Assembly: GCA_024684955.1 (NCBI GenBank) | Contig: JAIKWH010000055.1 | Coordinates: 1 to 63,261, forward strand | Length of the DNA stretch: 63,261 nucleotides | DNA from: Pseudobutyrivibrio sp. | GTDB taxonomy: Bacteria; Bacillota; Clostridia; Lachnospirales; Lachnospiraceae | Direction: 5' to 3' | Part shown: positions 41,375 to 50,221 of the stretch, in pieces | How the letters are laid out: every line of letters starts with the position of its first letter | How positions within the stretch are numbered: position 1 is the stretch's first letter | Program-made: the position numbers and the translations under genes | The notes under the pieces: model-generated | Told to the model about the DNA's origin: nothing | The model's input: the letters and a program-made list of their open reading frames with translations, nothing else | The model's database searches: none

Positions 41375-42233
41375 ATATATCGAGAGAATTTACAATGGTG
41401 TTTGGAAGGAAAACCCTACCTTTGTTTTGATGCTAGGTATGTGTCCAACTCTGGCAGTTACCACATCAGCAATAAACGGAATCGGCATGGGTCTCTCTAC
41501 AACAGTGGTTCTTATCCTTTCCAATATGATGATTTCTGCTTTGAGAAATATCATTCCTGATAGGGTGAGAATGCCAGCCTTTATCGTAGTAGTTGCTTCC
41601 TTTGTTACAATGGTTGACTTCCTGATGCAGGGCTTTGTTCCTTCCCTTTATGATTCACTTGGAATTTATATTCCACTGATTGTTGTAAACTGTATTATTT
41701 TAGGTCGTGCTGAAAGTTATGCCAGCAAGAATCCTATTGTGGAATCTATGTTTGATGGAATCGGTATGGGTCTAGGATTTACTATTGGCCTTACCCTGAT
41801 TGGTTCTGTTAGAGAAATACTTGGCAACGGCAGCATTTTTGATGTAAATATTGCAGTTCTTAACGACTATCACATTACCTTGTTTGGACTGGCTCCTGGA
41901 GCTTTCTTTGTACTTTCTATTTTGGTTGCTCTCATGAATATCGTGAGAAAGAAGATGGAGGAGAAGGGCAAGCCACTGCCACCAGTACAGGGTTGTCTGG
42001 CTGGCGATTGCAGGACTTGTACCTTGTCATCAGGGTGTACAGGCAAGGCCACTATTACAAAAGAGGTCCTTCCACCTGTTAATCCAAAGGATGTGGCAAA
42101 GCCAGTACCTGATACAAGAATAGAGGTAGAGCACACATCTAATACTTTAAACACTATAGATGTAGAAAAATCTGGTTCAGATTCTTCATATGCAGATGAT
42201 GATATTGTAGAAAAAGGAAAGGAGGAAAGCTAA
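41367..42233 (+). CDS. rnfE: Rnf complex subunit E with cysteine-rich C-terminal extension
   Basis: RnfE and RnfA are homologous, inverted membrane subunits that share an intramembrane iron-sulfur cluster. The first 200 residues have six helices and the cluster cysteines in LGMCPTLAV and VVNCIILGRAE. After residue 205 comes a soluble tail of about 85 residues. It contains four cysteines (210, 215, 218, 224; pattern CX4CX2CX5C) and then an acidic low-complexity end. The tail is absent from the E. coli type. The ATG at 41367 has GGAGG before it; a GTG at 41358 is less likely. Confidence 0.95.
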   Translation: MNKYIERIYNGVWKENPTFVLMLGMCPTLAVTTSAINGIGMGLSTTVVLILSNMMISALRNIIPDRVRMPAFIVVVASFVTMVDFLMQGFVPSLYDSLGIYIPLIVVNCIILGRAESYASKNPIVESMFDGIGMGLGFTIGLTLIGSVREILGNGSIFDVNIAVLNDYHITLFGLAPGAFFVLSILVALMNIVRKKMEEKGKPLPPVQGCLAGDCRTCTLSSGCTGKATITKEVLPPVNPKDVAKPVPDTRIEVEHTSNTLNTIDVEKSGSDSSYADDDIVEKGKEES

Positions 42234-42818
42234 ATGAATTACGTTACTGAATTAATTTTAATCTTAGTTTCTTCAGCCATTGTAAATAACGTTGTACTTT
42301 CCCAGTTCCTTGGTATTTGTCCTTTCTTAGGTGTTTCAAAAAGAGTTGAGACCGCTGCAGGAATGGGTGGAGCAGTTATCTTTGTCATAACAATTGCTTC
42401 CTTCGTTTCTTCTGTTATTTACAAGTTTATTCTTGCCCCTACAGGCTTTGATTATATGAAGACAATTGTTTTCATACTAGTTATTGCAGCCTTGGTTCAA
42501 TTTGTAGAAATGTTTTTAAAGAAGAGTGTGCCTTCACTTTATCAGTCTCTTGGCGTATATCTTCCTCTTATTACTACGAACTGTGCCGTTCTAGGTACTG
42601 CTCTTAATAACGTTCAATATGAATACGATATTCTACAGTCTGTTATTAATGGTGTAGGCGTATCAGTAGGATTTACAATTGCCATTGTAATTATGGCTGG
42701 AATTAGAGAAAAGATAGAATACAACGACATACCAAAAACCTTTAAGGGTTCTGCCATTGTACTTGTTACTGCAGGTCTAATGGCTATGGCCTTCCTTGGT
42801 TTTTCGGGTATCATATAG
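42234..42818 (+). CDS. rnfA: Rnf complex subunit A
   Basis: The 194-residue membrane protein has six hydrophobic helices. The conserved cysteines lie in FLGICPFLGVS and ITTNCAVLGTA, which in solved Rnf structures bind a [2Fe-2S] cluster together with RnfE. The start VTELILILVSSAIVNNVVLSQFLG is the family N-terminus. Its ATG follows the rnfE stop directly, with GGAGG inside the rnfE end. The stop lies 12 bases before the rnfB ATG, and the ribosome site of rnfB overlaps this stop. Confidence 0.97.
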   Translation: MNYVTELILILVSSAIVNNVVLSQFLGICPFLGVSKRVETAAGMGGAVIFVITIASFVSSVIYKFILAPTGFDYMKTIVFILVIAALVQFVEMFLKKSVPSLYQSLGVYLPLITTNCAVLGTALNNVQYEYDILQSVINGVGVSVGFTIAIVIMAGIREKIEYNDIPKTFKGSAIVLVTAGLMAMAFLGFSGII

Positions 42819-42830
42819 GAGGTGCTGACT

Positions 42831-43622
42831 ATGAGTATTGCAGGTATATTACTGGCGGCTGTAATTGTTGGCGCTACTGGATGTATTATAGGATTTTTCC
42901 TTTGCTTTTCAGCTGAAAAATTCAAGGTTGAAGTGGACCCTAGAGAAGAGCAGATTATAGCTGTTTTACCAGGCAATAACTGTGGTGGCTGTGGCTATGC
43001 TGGATGTTCGGGGCTTGCTGCCGCCATAGTAAAGGGAGAGGCTCCTTGTAATCAGTGTCCTGTGGGCGGGGCACCTGTCGCTGCCAAGGTATCAGAAATC
43101 ATGGGAGTGGATGCTGGAGAGTCTGACCGAAAGGTTGCCTTTGTAATGTGTAACGGTACTTGCGAGAATGCAAAACAGTTATACGATTACACAGGAGTAG
43201 AGGATTGTAGATCAATGGCCTTTGTGCCAGGTGGTGGACCAAAGGCTTGTTCCTATGGATGTATGGGATTTGGCTCTTGCGTAAAGGCCTGTCCATTTGA
43301 TGCCATCCATATTGTAAATGGTGTTGCCTTAGTTGATAAGGAGGCTTGTAAGGCCTGTGGCAAGTGTATCGATGCTTGTCCTAACCATTTGATAGAGCTT
43401 ATCCCTTATGACTTTGGACATGCTGTTAGATGTCACAACAATGACAAGGGCAAAGATGTAATGGCAGTTTGTTCTGTTGGCTGTATTGGATGTCACAAAT
43501 GCGAAAAGGTTTGTGAGTTTGATGCAATTCACGTAGATGGCTTCTTTGCACACATTGATCAAAGCAAGTGTACATCCTGTGGAAAATGTGCGGAGGCTTG
43601 TCCAAGACACATTATTCTCTAG
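42831..43622 (+). CDS. rnfB: Rnf complex subunit B, multi-cluster ferredoxin
   Basis: RnfB takes electrons from soluble ferredoxin. The 263-residue protein has an N-terminal membrane helix (residues about 2-25) and a GNNCGGCGYAGC domain holding a first [4Fe-4S] cluster with CNQCPVGG. Four ferredoxin-like motifs follow: CMGFGSCVKACPF, CKACGKCIDACP, CIGCHKCEKVCEF and CTSCGKCAEACP. That gives about five or more clusters, as in clostridial RnfB. The ATG at 42831 is eight bases from AGGAGG (42817-42822), while a GTG at 42822 lies inside that site. A terminator follows. Confidence 0.96.
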   Translation: MSIAGILLAAVIVGATGCIIGFFLCFSAEKFKVEVDPREEQIIAVLPGNNCGGCGYAGCSGLAAAIVKGEAPCNQCPVGGAPVAAKVSEIMGVDAGESDRKVAFVMCNGTCENAKQLYDYTGVEDCRSMAFVPGGGPKACSYGCMGFGSCVKACPFDAIHIVNGVALVDKEACKACGKCIDACPNHLIELIPYDFGHAVRCHNNDKGKDVMAVCSVGCIGCHKCEKVCEFDAIHVDGFFAHIDQSKCTSCGKCAEACPRHIIL

Positions 43623-43639
43623 ATAATCTTTAATAGACT

Positions 43640-43684
43640 AAGACCTTAGTTTCTGTAATGATTTATGGAAACTAAGGTCTTTTT
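43640..43684 (+). terminator. Intrinsic terminator of the rnf operon
   Basis: AAGACCTTAGTTTC (43640-43653) pairs perfectly with GAAACTAAGGTCTT (43668-43681) around a 14-base loop, followed by T residues. Confidence 0.93.
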
Positions 43685-43728
43685 ATGCTAGAATTATTTG
43701 GATTATAGTTAAAAATAAAGAGGCGACT

Positions 43729-44562
43729 ATGTATAAGGTTGATTTTACAGAAAAAAAGAGAATTATTGTAAAGGTTGGTTCTTCTACAATCACCCACGAG
43801 GAGACTGGAAATATAGACTATACAAAGCTGGAAAGACTGGTTAGACAGTTGTGTGATCTCAGGGCAAGAGGCAAGGATGTATGTCTTGTTTCCTCAGGTG
43901 CCATTGCTGTTGGTCGTTATGCCATCGGTTTAAAGGAAAGACCAAGAGATCTTGCTACAAAGCAGGCCTGCGCATCTATTGGTCAGGCCTACCTAATGTC
44001 TGTATATCAAAAGTTGTTTTCAGAATATAACCAAAAGGCTGGACAGGTTCTCATTACCAAAAAGACTTTTATTGATTCTGAATCTAGAGAAAATGCTAGA
44101 AATACTTTCAATGAGCTTTTTAAACTGGGGGTTATACCAGTTGTAAATGAAAATGATACAGTAGCCACCCACGAGATTCAGTTTGGTGACAACGACTCTC
44201 TTTCTGCCATTGTTTGTGCCCTGGTAAAGGCTGACGCTTTAGTTCTTCTCTCAGATATTGATGGACTTTATACCCATAATCCAAAAGAAAATCCTGACGC
44301 AAAACTGGTAGAGGTAGTGGAGGACATTTCATCTGTTATGGATATGGCCACTTCTGATTCCTCATCCAATGTAGGAACAGGAGGTATGACTGCAAAGCTT
44401 AAAGCAGCTTTAATTGCCACCTATTCTGGTGCTGACATGGTTATAACAAATGGTAATCACATTGGAAATATACATAGGATTTTTGAAAACCAGGATAAAG
44501 GAACTCTTTTTGTTGCAAACAAGAGAGATGATGTAAATATATTAGAATTATTAGAGGAATAG
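43729..44562 (+). CDS. proB: Glutamate 5-kinase
   Basis: ProB phosphorylates glutamate in the first step of proline synthesis. The 277-residue protein carries the amino-acid kinase fold: RIIVKVGSSTIT at the start, CLVSSGAIAVGRYAIG, and the nucleotide region ADALVLLSDIDGLYTHNP with GTGGMTAKLKAA. The C-terminal PUA domain of E. coli ProB (about 90 residues) is absent, which is common in Firmicutes. It opens an operon with DUF896, 5-FCL, proA, miaB, ruvA and ruvB, which share short gaps or overlaps. Confidence 0.96.
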   Translation: MYKVDFTEKKRIIVKVGSSTITHEETGNIDYTKLERLVRQLCDLRARGKDVCLVSSGAIAVGRYAIGLKERPRDLATKQACASIGQAYLMSVYQKLFSEYNQKAGQVLITKKTFIDSESRENARNTFNELFKLGVIPVVNENDTVATHEIQFGDNDSLSAIVCALVKADALVLLSDIDGLYTHNPKENPDAKLVEVVEDISSVMDMATSDSSSNVGTGGMTAKLKAALIATYSGADMVITNGNHIGNIHRIFENQDKGTLFVANKRDDVNILELLEE

Positions 44563-44564
44563 AA

Positions 44565-44789
44565 ATGATTACAGAAGCAGATATTAAAAGAATAAATGAG
44601 TTATATCATAAGCAAAAAAGCGTAGGCCTTTCCGACGAAGAAAAAGTGGAGCAAGCCAAACTTCGTGGTGCTTATATTGATGCTATAAAAGGCAATATCA
44701 GAAACCAACTTAACAATATTGATATTGTTGATGAGAATGGCAATGTAGAAAATCTTGGTGAGAAATATGGAAATAAATCAAAGTCTTAG
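44565..44789 (+). CDS. DUF896 (YnzC/UPF0291) small protein
   Basis: This 74-residue protein has the family signature: an N-terminal helical hairpin ADIKRINELYHKQKSVGLSDEEKVEQAKLRGAYI-like segment (split here: INELYHKQK and LRGAYIDAIKGNIRNQL). Bacillus YnzC is a two-helix protein linked to the SOS operon yneA, but its role is unknown. It starts two bases after proB and its end overlaps the 5-FCL gene by 23 bases, so it is translated within the proline operon. Confidence 0.9.
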   Translation: MITEADIKRINELYHKQKSVGLSDEEKVEQAKLRGAYIDAIKGNIRNQLNNIDIVDENGNVENLGEKYGNKSKS

Positions 44790-45330
44790 GGATGATTTTA
44801 AAAATTATAGGAAATCTCTTAGCCCTAAGGATAAAAGAGATTTTTCCAACAAACTTTGTCTAAAACTATATTCTTTTATTAGGAATAATTATGAGGATGT
44901 AGATAATTTCCTATGCTATTATCCCCTTGAATACGAAGTGGATTTGAGACCATTATATGCTGGTCTTTTATCTGAGAATAAATATTTGTATTTTCCAGTT
45001 TCTAACCCGGCAGACTGTAGCCTTTCTTTTTACAGGGTTACAGATTTAAAATCGGATTTTTCTAGAGGGAATTTTGGGGTAATGGAGCCTTTTGATACTC
45101 TGCCAAAGTTTTCATTTGATAAAAAGACTATCTGTTTTACACCAGGACTGATTTTTGACAATTCTGGCAAGAGGGTAGGCTATGGCAAGGGCTATTATGA
45201 TAGATTTTTTGCCCAGAATATGGATTTAATAAAAATTGCTGCATGTTTTGAAGGACAGCTTGTGGATGCTTTAGAGACATCTAGTTATGACGTCCCCATG
45301 GATTATATCTTTACAAATAATGACTTGTGA
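44767..45330 (+). CDS. 5-formyltetrahydrofolate cyclo-ligase
   Basis: The enzyme converts 5-formyl-THF to 5,10-methenyl-THF with ATP. The 187-residue protein has the N-terminal RDDFKNYRKSLSP segment, the YPLEYEVDLRPL strand region, and the C-terminal phosphate loop VGYGKGYYDRF, the family signature. From ATG 44767 the ribosome site is GGTGAG. An in-frame GTG at 44755 would add four residues. It overlaps DUF896 by 23 bases and precedes proA by 42. There is no sign of damage. Confidence 0.94.
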   Translation: MEINQSLRDDFKNYRKSLSPKDKRDFSNKLCLKLYSFIRNNYEDVDNFLCYYPLEYEVDLRPLYAGLLSENKYLYFPVSNPADCSLSFYRVTDLKSDFSRGNFGVMEPFDTLPKFSFDKKTICFTPGLIFDNSGKRVGYGKGYYDRFFAQNMDLIKIAACFEGQLVDALETSSYDVPMDYIFTNNDL

Positions 45331-45372
45331 TGCAAATCGAGGACTAAAGATTAAATGTAGAAAGGTATGGAT

Positions 45373-46617
45373 ATGGAATTATTAGAACTTGCTGAATTAA
45401 CTAGACAATCAAAGTTTGCCCTGGGCAAAATGACCACTGATGAAAAAAATAAAGTTATCAATGCAGTGGCAGATGCTTTAGAAAAAAATTCTGCTGATAT
45501 AATAAAGGCCAATGAAATCGATATGGCTGCTGGTGCTAACAAACTTATGTCAGCAGGCCTATTGGATAGACTAAAACTGACAGAGGATAGGATAAAGGGG
45601 ATTGCTGATGGACTGAGACAGGTAGCCCTTTTAGATGATCCTATAGGAAAGGTCTCTGATGAATTCATTAGACCAAATGGTCTTAAAATTCAAAAGAGGA
45701 TTGTTCCTATTGGGGTGGTTGGTGTCATCTACGAGGCAAGACCTAATGTAACTGCAGATGTTTTCTCCCTATGTTACAAGACTGGCAATGCTGTGCTTTT
45801 AAAGGGAGGCAGCGATGCTATCGAATCCAACAAGGCTATAGTAAAGGTCATTAGGGAGACTATTAAAGCCTTAGGATACAATGAAAATGCCTGCACACTT
45901 ATAGAGGATACTTCTAGACAATCCACAAAAGAGATGATGAGGCTAAATGGCTATATTGATGTCCTTATTCCAAGAGGTGGAGCGGGCCTCATCAAAAGCG
46001 TTGTAGAGAATGCATCAGTGCCTGTAATAGAAACAGGATCTGGCAACTGCCATATCTATGTGGACAAGGATGCTGATTTAGACATGGCTGTAGAGGTGAT
46101 TGATAATGCAAAGACACAAAGGATCGGGGTTTGCAATGCCTGCGAGTCTCTTGTAGTCCACGAGGATATTATTGCCCAGTTCTTGCCAAAACTAAATGAC
46201 AGGCTGATGGAAAGAGGCGTTAGGGTAAAAGCTGATGATAGGTCAAGAGTATTTATGAAGGATTCAGAGGAGGCCTTTGATTCTGACTTTGCTATGGAAT
46301 ACCTGGACCTTATTATTTCAGTAAAGACAGTCAATGACATAGATGAAGCCATTAGTCACATCAACAAAAACAATACTGGGCACTCTGAATCAATAATCAC
46401 AAATGATACTGAGGCTGCAGAAAAATTCTTAAATGAAATCGATGCTGCATGTGTTTATGTAAATGCTTCCACCAGATTTACAGACGGATTTGAGTTTGGT
46501 TTTGGTGCTGAGATAGGAATTAGCACCCAAAAACTCCACGCTAGAGGACCTATGGGACTGATGGCACTCACCAGTTACAAATATACTATTTATGGAAATG
46601 GACAAATTAGGAAATAG
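45373..46617 (+). CDS. proA: Gamma-glutamyl phosphate reductase
   Basis: ProA reduces glutamyl-5-phosphate to glutamate semialdehyde with NADPH. The 414-residue protein belongs to the aldehyde dehydrogenase fold. It shows [31 protein letters not shown], the [14 protein letters not shown]-like region with the catalytic Cys ([10 protein letters not shown]), and [26 protein letters not shown] 45373 is used because AAAGG lies seven bases before it and only one base before the ATG at 45367. proB and proA are in the same operon, split by two genes. Confidence 0.96.
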   Translation: MELLELAELTRQSKFALGKMTTDEKNKVINAVADALEKNSADIIKANEIDMAAGANKLMSAGLLDRLKLTEDRIKGIADGLRQVALLDDPIGKVSDEFIRPNGLKIQKRIVPIGVVGVIYEARPNVTADVFSLCYKTGNAVLLKGGSDAIESNKAIVKVIRETIKALGYNENACTLIEDTSRQSTKEMMRLNGYIDVLIPRGGAGLIKSVVENASVPVIETGSGNCHIYVDKDADLDMAVEVIDNAKTQRIGVCNACESLVVHEDIIAQFLPKLNDRLMERGVRVKADDRSRVFMKDSEEAFDSDFAMEYLDLIISVKTVNDIDEAISHINKNNTGHSESIITNDTEAAEKFLNEIDAACVYVNASTRFTDGFEFGFGAEIGISTQKLHARGPMGLMALTSYKYTIYGNGQIRK

Positions 46618-46618
46618 A

Positions 46619-48049
46619 ATGAGATTTAGTGAATTATTAAACGATGCTCCAGAAAAGGAGCCAGAAAGACAGTATTACTACATTAAATGTGCTGCTGAAT
46701 TATTAAAGGAAAAGGAGGCAGAACTTGGTAGGAAACTTACTTGTCATGTTACCACCTTTGGATGCCAAATGAATGCCAGGGATTCGGAAAAACTCCTGGG
46801 GGTTTTAAAGGAAATTGGCTATGAGGAAGTAGAGTCAGAGGATGCTGACTTTGTAATTTATAACACCTGTACTGTTAGAGAGAATGCAAACAACAAGGTA
46901 TATGGCAGGCTTGGCATTCTCCATGGTTACAAAAAGAAAAACAAGAATATGATGATTGCCCTCTGTGGATGTATGATGCAGGAGCCTACTGTTGTTGAGC
47001 ACCTAAAGGATTCCTATAAGTTTGTAGACTTGATTTTTGGTACCCACAATCTTTACAAATTTGCAGAACTATACACTATGGCCCTCCTCAATAAAAAGGG
47101 CATGATTATTGATATCTGGAAGGACACAGACCAGATTGTTGAAAATCTGCCTATCTCTAGAAAGTATCCTTTCAAATCTGGAGTCAATATTTCCTTTGGA
47201 TGTAATAATTTCTGTACCTATTGCATTGTGCCTTATGTCAGAGGTAGAGAGAGGTCTAGAAAGCCAGAGGATATAGTAAATGAAATAAAAGGACTGGTGG
47301 CTGACGGGGTTGTTGAAATCATGCTCTTAGGTCAGAATGTTAACTCTTATGGGGTTGGCCTTGAGGAAAAGGTCAGCTTTGCAGATTTACTTAGGATGGT
47401 AAATGACATAGAGGGATTAAAGAGAATCCGTTTTATGACCCCTCATCCAAAGGATCTCTCTGATGATTTGATTGAGGCTATGGCTACTCTTCCAAAGGTT
47501 TGCAAGCATATGCATCTGCCTCTGCAGTCGGGTAGCAGCAGGATCCTTAAAAAGATGAATAGGAGATACACCAAGGAATCTTATCTTGAATTAGTTGATA
47601 AATTGAGAGCCAGGATTCCTGATGTGGCAATTACAACAGATATAATTGTTGGCTTCCCTGGTGAGACTGAGGAAGATTTTCTTGATACCATGGATGTAGT
47701 GGATAAGGTCCACTATGATTCGGCTTTTACCTTTATCTATTCTAAGAGGACTGGCACCCCAGCAGCTGCTATGGAAGATCAGGTTCCTGAGGATGTGGTA
47801 AAGGACAGGTTTGATAGACTTTTGGCCCTTGTACAAGATCATGGTCATGAAAAGACCAAAAGTTTTGAGGGCACTGTACAGGAGGTCCTGGTGGAGGAAG
47901 TTAATGAGCAGGATTCTAGCCTTGTCACAGGAAAAATGGCTAACAACCTCACTGTTCATTTCCCAGGTGACCCATCTATGATCGGACAGCTGGTTAATGT
48001 AAAACTAAACTGCTGCAAGGGATTTTACTTTATTGGAGAATTGGTATGA
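46619..48049 (+). CDS. miaB: tRNA-2-methylthio-N6-dimethylallyladenosine synthase
   Basis: MiaB adds a methylthio group to isopentenyladenosine at tRNA position 37. The 476-residue radical-SAM protein has the N-terminal domain cysteines (TTFGCQMNARDSE, YNTCTVREN, ALCGCMMQE). The SAM cluster is CNNFCTYC in FGCNNFCTYCIVPYVRGRER. A C-terminal TRAM domain is present. AGGA lies before ATG 46619, one base after the proA stop; an in-frame ATG at 46592 inside proA is possible but less likely. miaB's stop overlaps ruvA by four bases. Confidence 0.96.
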   Translation: MRFSELLNDAPEKEPERQYYYIKCAAELLKEKEAELGRKLTCHVTTFGCQMNARDSEKLLGVLKEIGYEEVESEDADFVIYNTCTVRENANNKVYGRLGILHGYKKKNKNMMIALCGCMMQEPTVVEHLKDSYKFVDLIFGTHNLYKFAELYTMALLNKKGMIIDIWKDTDQIVENLPISRKYPFKSGVNISFGCNNFCTYCIVPYVRGRERSRKPEDIVNEIKGLVADGVVEIMLLGQNVNSYGVGLEEKVSFADLLRMVNDIEGLKRIRFMTPHPKDLSDDLIEAMATLPKVCKHMHLPLQSGSSRILKKMNRRYTKESYLELVDKLRARIPDVAITTDIIVGFPGETEEDFLDTMDVVDKVHYDSAFTFIYSKRTGTPAAAMEDQVPEDVVKDRFDRLLALVQDHGHEKTKSFEGTVQEVLVEEVNEQDSSLVTGKMANNLTVHFPGDPSMIGQLVNVKLNCCKGFYFIGELV

Positions 48050-48654
48050 TTTCATTTGTAAGAGGAGAATTAGTTGATATCGATGGTTTGGTTGTCACTG
48101 TAGACAATGGGGGCATTGGATTTGCTATCAACAGTTCTATGAATACTATAAAGACTTTACCTTCCATAGGCCAGGAGGTTATGCTTTACACAATCCTAAT
48201 TCCAAAGGAGGATTCTCTAAATCTTTACGGTTTTTCCCACAAGGAGGAGAGAAGGATTTTTGACATGCTCCTTGGTGTGTCAGGAGTTGGTCCCAAAGCG
48301 GCTCTTGCAATTCTGTCTACTATGACAGTAGATGATGTTAAATTTGCTTTGGCCGGGGCTGATTCTAAGGCTTTTGCAAATGCTCCAGGTGTAGGAAAGA
48401 AAACGGCTGAGAGAATTATAATCGACCTAAAGGACAAGATAGATGCAGTGGATGCTTTTGAGGCAAAACTGGCATCTGGGTCTAGCAGTGCCAACAATAT
48501 TGCAGGCATTAGGGCTGAGGTAATGGATGCCCTGGTTTCACTGGGTTATTCTTCCAGCAATGCGGCTCGTGCCTTAGATAAAATGACAATCAATGAGTCT
48601 ACCAGTGTAGAACAACTACTCACAGATACATTAAAACAAATGTCATTTTTATAA
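48046..48654 (+). CDS. ruvA: Holliday junction DNA helicase subunit RuvA
   Basis: RuvA binds Holliday junctions and loads RuvB. The 202-residue protein has an N-terminal OB domain (MISFVRGELVDIDGLVVTVDNGGIGFAI), two helix-hairpin-helix units (LLGVSGVGPKAALAIL and NAPGVGKKTAERIIIDLKD) and a short C-terminal domain III that contacts RuvB. The ATGA overlap with miaB implies translational coupling. ruvB starts 15 bases downstream. No SOS (LexA) box was found in front of the pair, which lies deep within the proB operon. Confidence 0.97.
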   Translation: MISFVRGELVDIDGLVVTVDNGGIGFAINSSMNTIKTLPSIGQEVMLYTILIPKEDSLNLYGFSHKEERRIFDMLLGVSGVGPKAALAILSTMTVDDVKFALAGADSKAFANAPGVGKKTAERIIIDLKDKIDAVDAFEAKLASGSSSANNIAGIRAEVMDALVSLGYSSSNAARALDKMTINESTSVEQLLTDTLKQMSFL

Positions 48655-48669
48655 AATCAAAGGGGAATT

Positions 48670-49683
48670 ATGTTAGAAAAGAGACAGATTACTTCTACAA
48701 TTGCAAGTCACGAAGATCTTGTAAATGACAATCAACTCAGGCCAAAATCATTTGATGGATATATAGGCCAGACCAAGGTTAAGGAGAATATGAAAATATA
48801 TATCGAGGCTGCCAAAAAACGTGGCGAAGCCTTGGACCATGTGCTTTTATATGGCCCTCCCGGACTTGGTAAAACGACCCTGGCTGGTATCGTGGCATCA
48901 GAAATGAACAGCAATATCAAGGTGACATCTGGTCCGGCCATCACCATACCAGGTGAGATAGTTGCTGTACTTATGACCCTAAAAGATGGGGACATTCTCT
49001 TTATAGATGAGATACACAGATTGTCAAAACCAGTTGAAGAAACCCTTTATTCTGCAATGGAAGATTTTGCAGTTGATATTGTTATGGGAAAGGACACAAC
49101 TGCCAGGTCTATACACACCAAATTGCCTAGGTTTACCCTGATTGGTGCCACCACAAGACCAGGACTTTTGTCTGCGCCATTGAGAGATAGATTTGGCATT
49201 ATTAACCACATGGATTATTACAGTCCTGAGGAATTATCATCTATTGTAAAGGCCTCAGCAGCAAAACTAAATGCCCCAATAGATGAGGAGGGTGCATATC
49301 AGATCGCCCTTAGGTCCAGAGGTACCCCTCGACTTGCCAATAGATACCTAAAGAGAGTGAGGGATTATGCCGAAGTAAGATACGATGGTCTTATTACAAA
49401 AGAGGTTTCTAATGAGACCCTTAACACCTTGGAGGTAGATAGCCTAGGTTTGGACAACAACGATAGAAATATTCTCCTTGCCATTATAGAAAAATTTGCA
49501 GGAGGACCTGTAGGACTGGATAATCTGGCGGCTACAGTGGGAGAGGATTCAGGCACCATCGAGGATGTATATGAGCCATATTTGTTGCAGCATGGACTTA
49601 TCATTCGTACCCCAAAGGGAAGAATGGCAACAAAACTTACTTATCAACACTTTAATTTAGCTATTCCAGACAATATGATTTAA
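48670..49683 (+). CDS. ruvB: Holliday junction DNA helicase subunit RuvB
   Basis: RuvB is the AAA+ motor that drives branch migration. The 337-residue protein has Walker A GPPGLGKT (62-69), Walker [12 protein letters not shown], the sensor region [10 protein letters not shown], the arginine finger in LRDRFG, and a C-terminal winged-helix domain ([25 protein letters not shown]). GGGGAATT precedes the ATG. It is the last gene of the proB operon. No obvious terminator follows, but a good promoter for zapA begins 9 bases later. Confidence 0.98.
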   Translation: MLEKRQITSTIASHEDLVNDNQLRPKSFDGYIGQTKVKENMKIYIEAAKKRGEALDHVLLYGPPGLGKTTLAGIVASEMNSNIKVTSGPAITIPGEIVAVLMTLKDGDILFIDEIHRLSKPVEETLYSAMEDFAVDIVMGKDTTARSIHTKLPRFTLIGATTRPGLLSAPLRDRFGIINHMDYYSPEELSSIVKASAAKLNAPIDEEGAYQIALRSRGTPRLANRYLKRVRDYAEVRYDGLITKEVSNETLNTLEVDSLGLDNNDRNILLAIIEKFAGGPVGLDNLAATVGEDSGTIEDVYEPYLLQHGLIIRTPKGRMATKLTYQHFNLAIPDNMI

Positions 49684-49691
49684 GTTATTTC

Positions 49692-49720
49692 TTGTTTTTA
49701 GTGCATTTAACAGATATAAT
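49692..49720 (+). promoter_or_regulatory. Promoter of zapA
   Basis: TTGTTT (49692-49697) and TATAAT (49715-49720) are separated by 17 bases. A second TATAAT directly follows at 49721-49726. The leader to the ATG at 49751 is short and contains AGGGAGGAT. Confidence 0.75.
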
Positions 49721-49750
49721 TATAATAGTTTTCTTTAGGGAGGATGCGTT

Positions 49751-50176
49751 ATGGTTTCCGAAAAAAGCGCAAAGGTGCTTATAGGCGGAAAAGTTTATAC
49801 TTTGTCGGGCTATGAATCAGAAGAATACCTTCAAAAAGTAGCTAATTATATCAATGCGAAACTGGACGAATTCAATTCCATTGATGATTACAAGCGCATA
49901 TCTGCTGACTTGAAAGCTACCTTGCTAGAACTTAATATAGCGGATGATTATTTTAAGGCCAAAAGCCAGGTTGAATCCCTTGAGTCAGATATGGAAATAA
50001 GGGACAAGGAAATCTATAATCTCAAACATGATTTGATTTCTGTTCAGCTTAAAACTGAAACCTTAAATGAAACTATTACAAAGTTAGAAAGAGAAAATAA
50101 GGAGCTCCTTCTTCACAAGACAAAGCTTGAGGCTTCGCTTGAGGATGCACTCTTAGGTTCGGTATCAGATATATAA
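49751..50176 (+). CDS. zapA: Cell division protein ZapA
   Basis: ZapA promotes bundling of FtsZ filaments at the division site. The 141-residue protein has the N-terminal ZapA fold (KSAKVLIGGKVYTLSGYESEEYLQKVANYINAKLDEF). A long coiled coil runs from about residue 55 to 135 (rich in Leu, Glu and Lys). The family in Firmicutes is normally 85-100 residues, so the coiled-coil tail is extended. It is the first gene of a unit that continues with the U32 protein, a SEDS protein and a PBP, although a hairpin terminator separates the first two. Confidence 0.9.
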   Translation: MVSEKSAKVLIGGKVYTLSGYESEEYLQKVANYINAKLDEFNSIDDYKRISADLKATLLELNIADDYFKAKSQVESLESDMEIRDKEIYNLKHDLISVQLKTETLNETITKLERENKELLLHKTKLEASLEDALLGSVSDI

Positions 50177-50178
50177 AA

Positions 50179-50208
50179 CAAGAGTCCCTTAATGGGACTC
50201 TTTATTAT
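50179..50208 (+). terminator. Intrinsic terminator between zapA and the U32 gene
   Basis: AAGAGTCCC (50180-50188) pairs with GGGACTCTT (50194-50202) around a 5-base loop, followed by a mixed TTTATT tract. The U32 gene starts 14 bases after it, with no space for a full promoter, so partial read-through is expected. Confidence 0.82.
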
Positions 50209-50221
50209 TTTTAGGAGTTTT

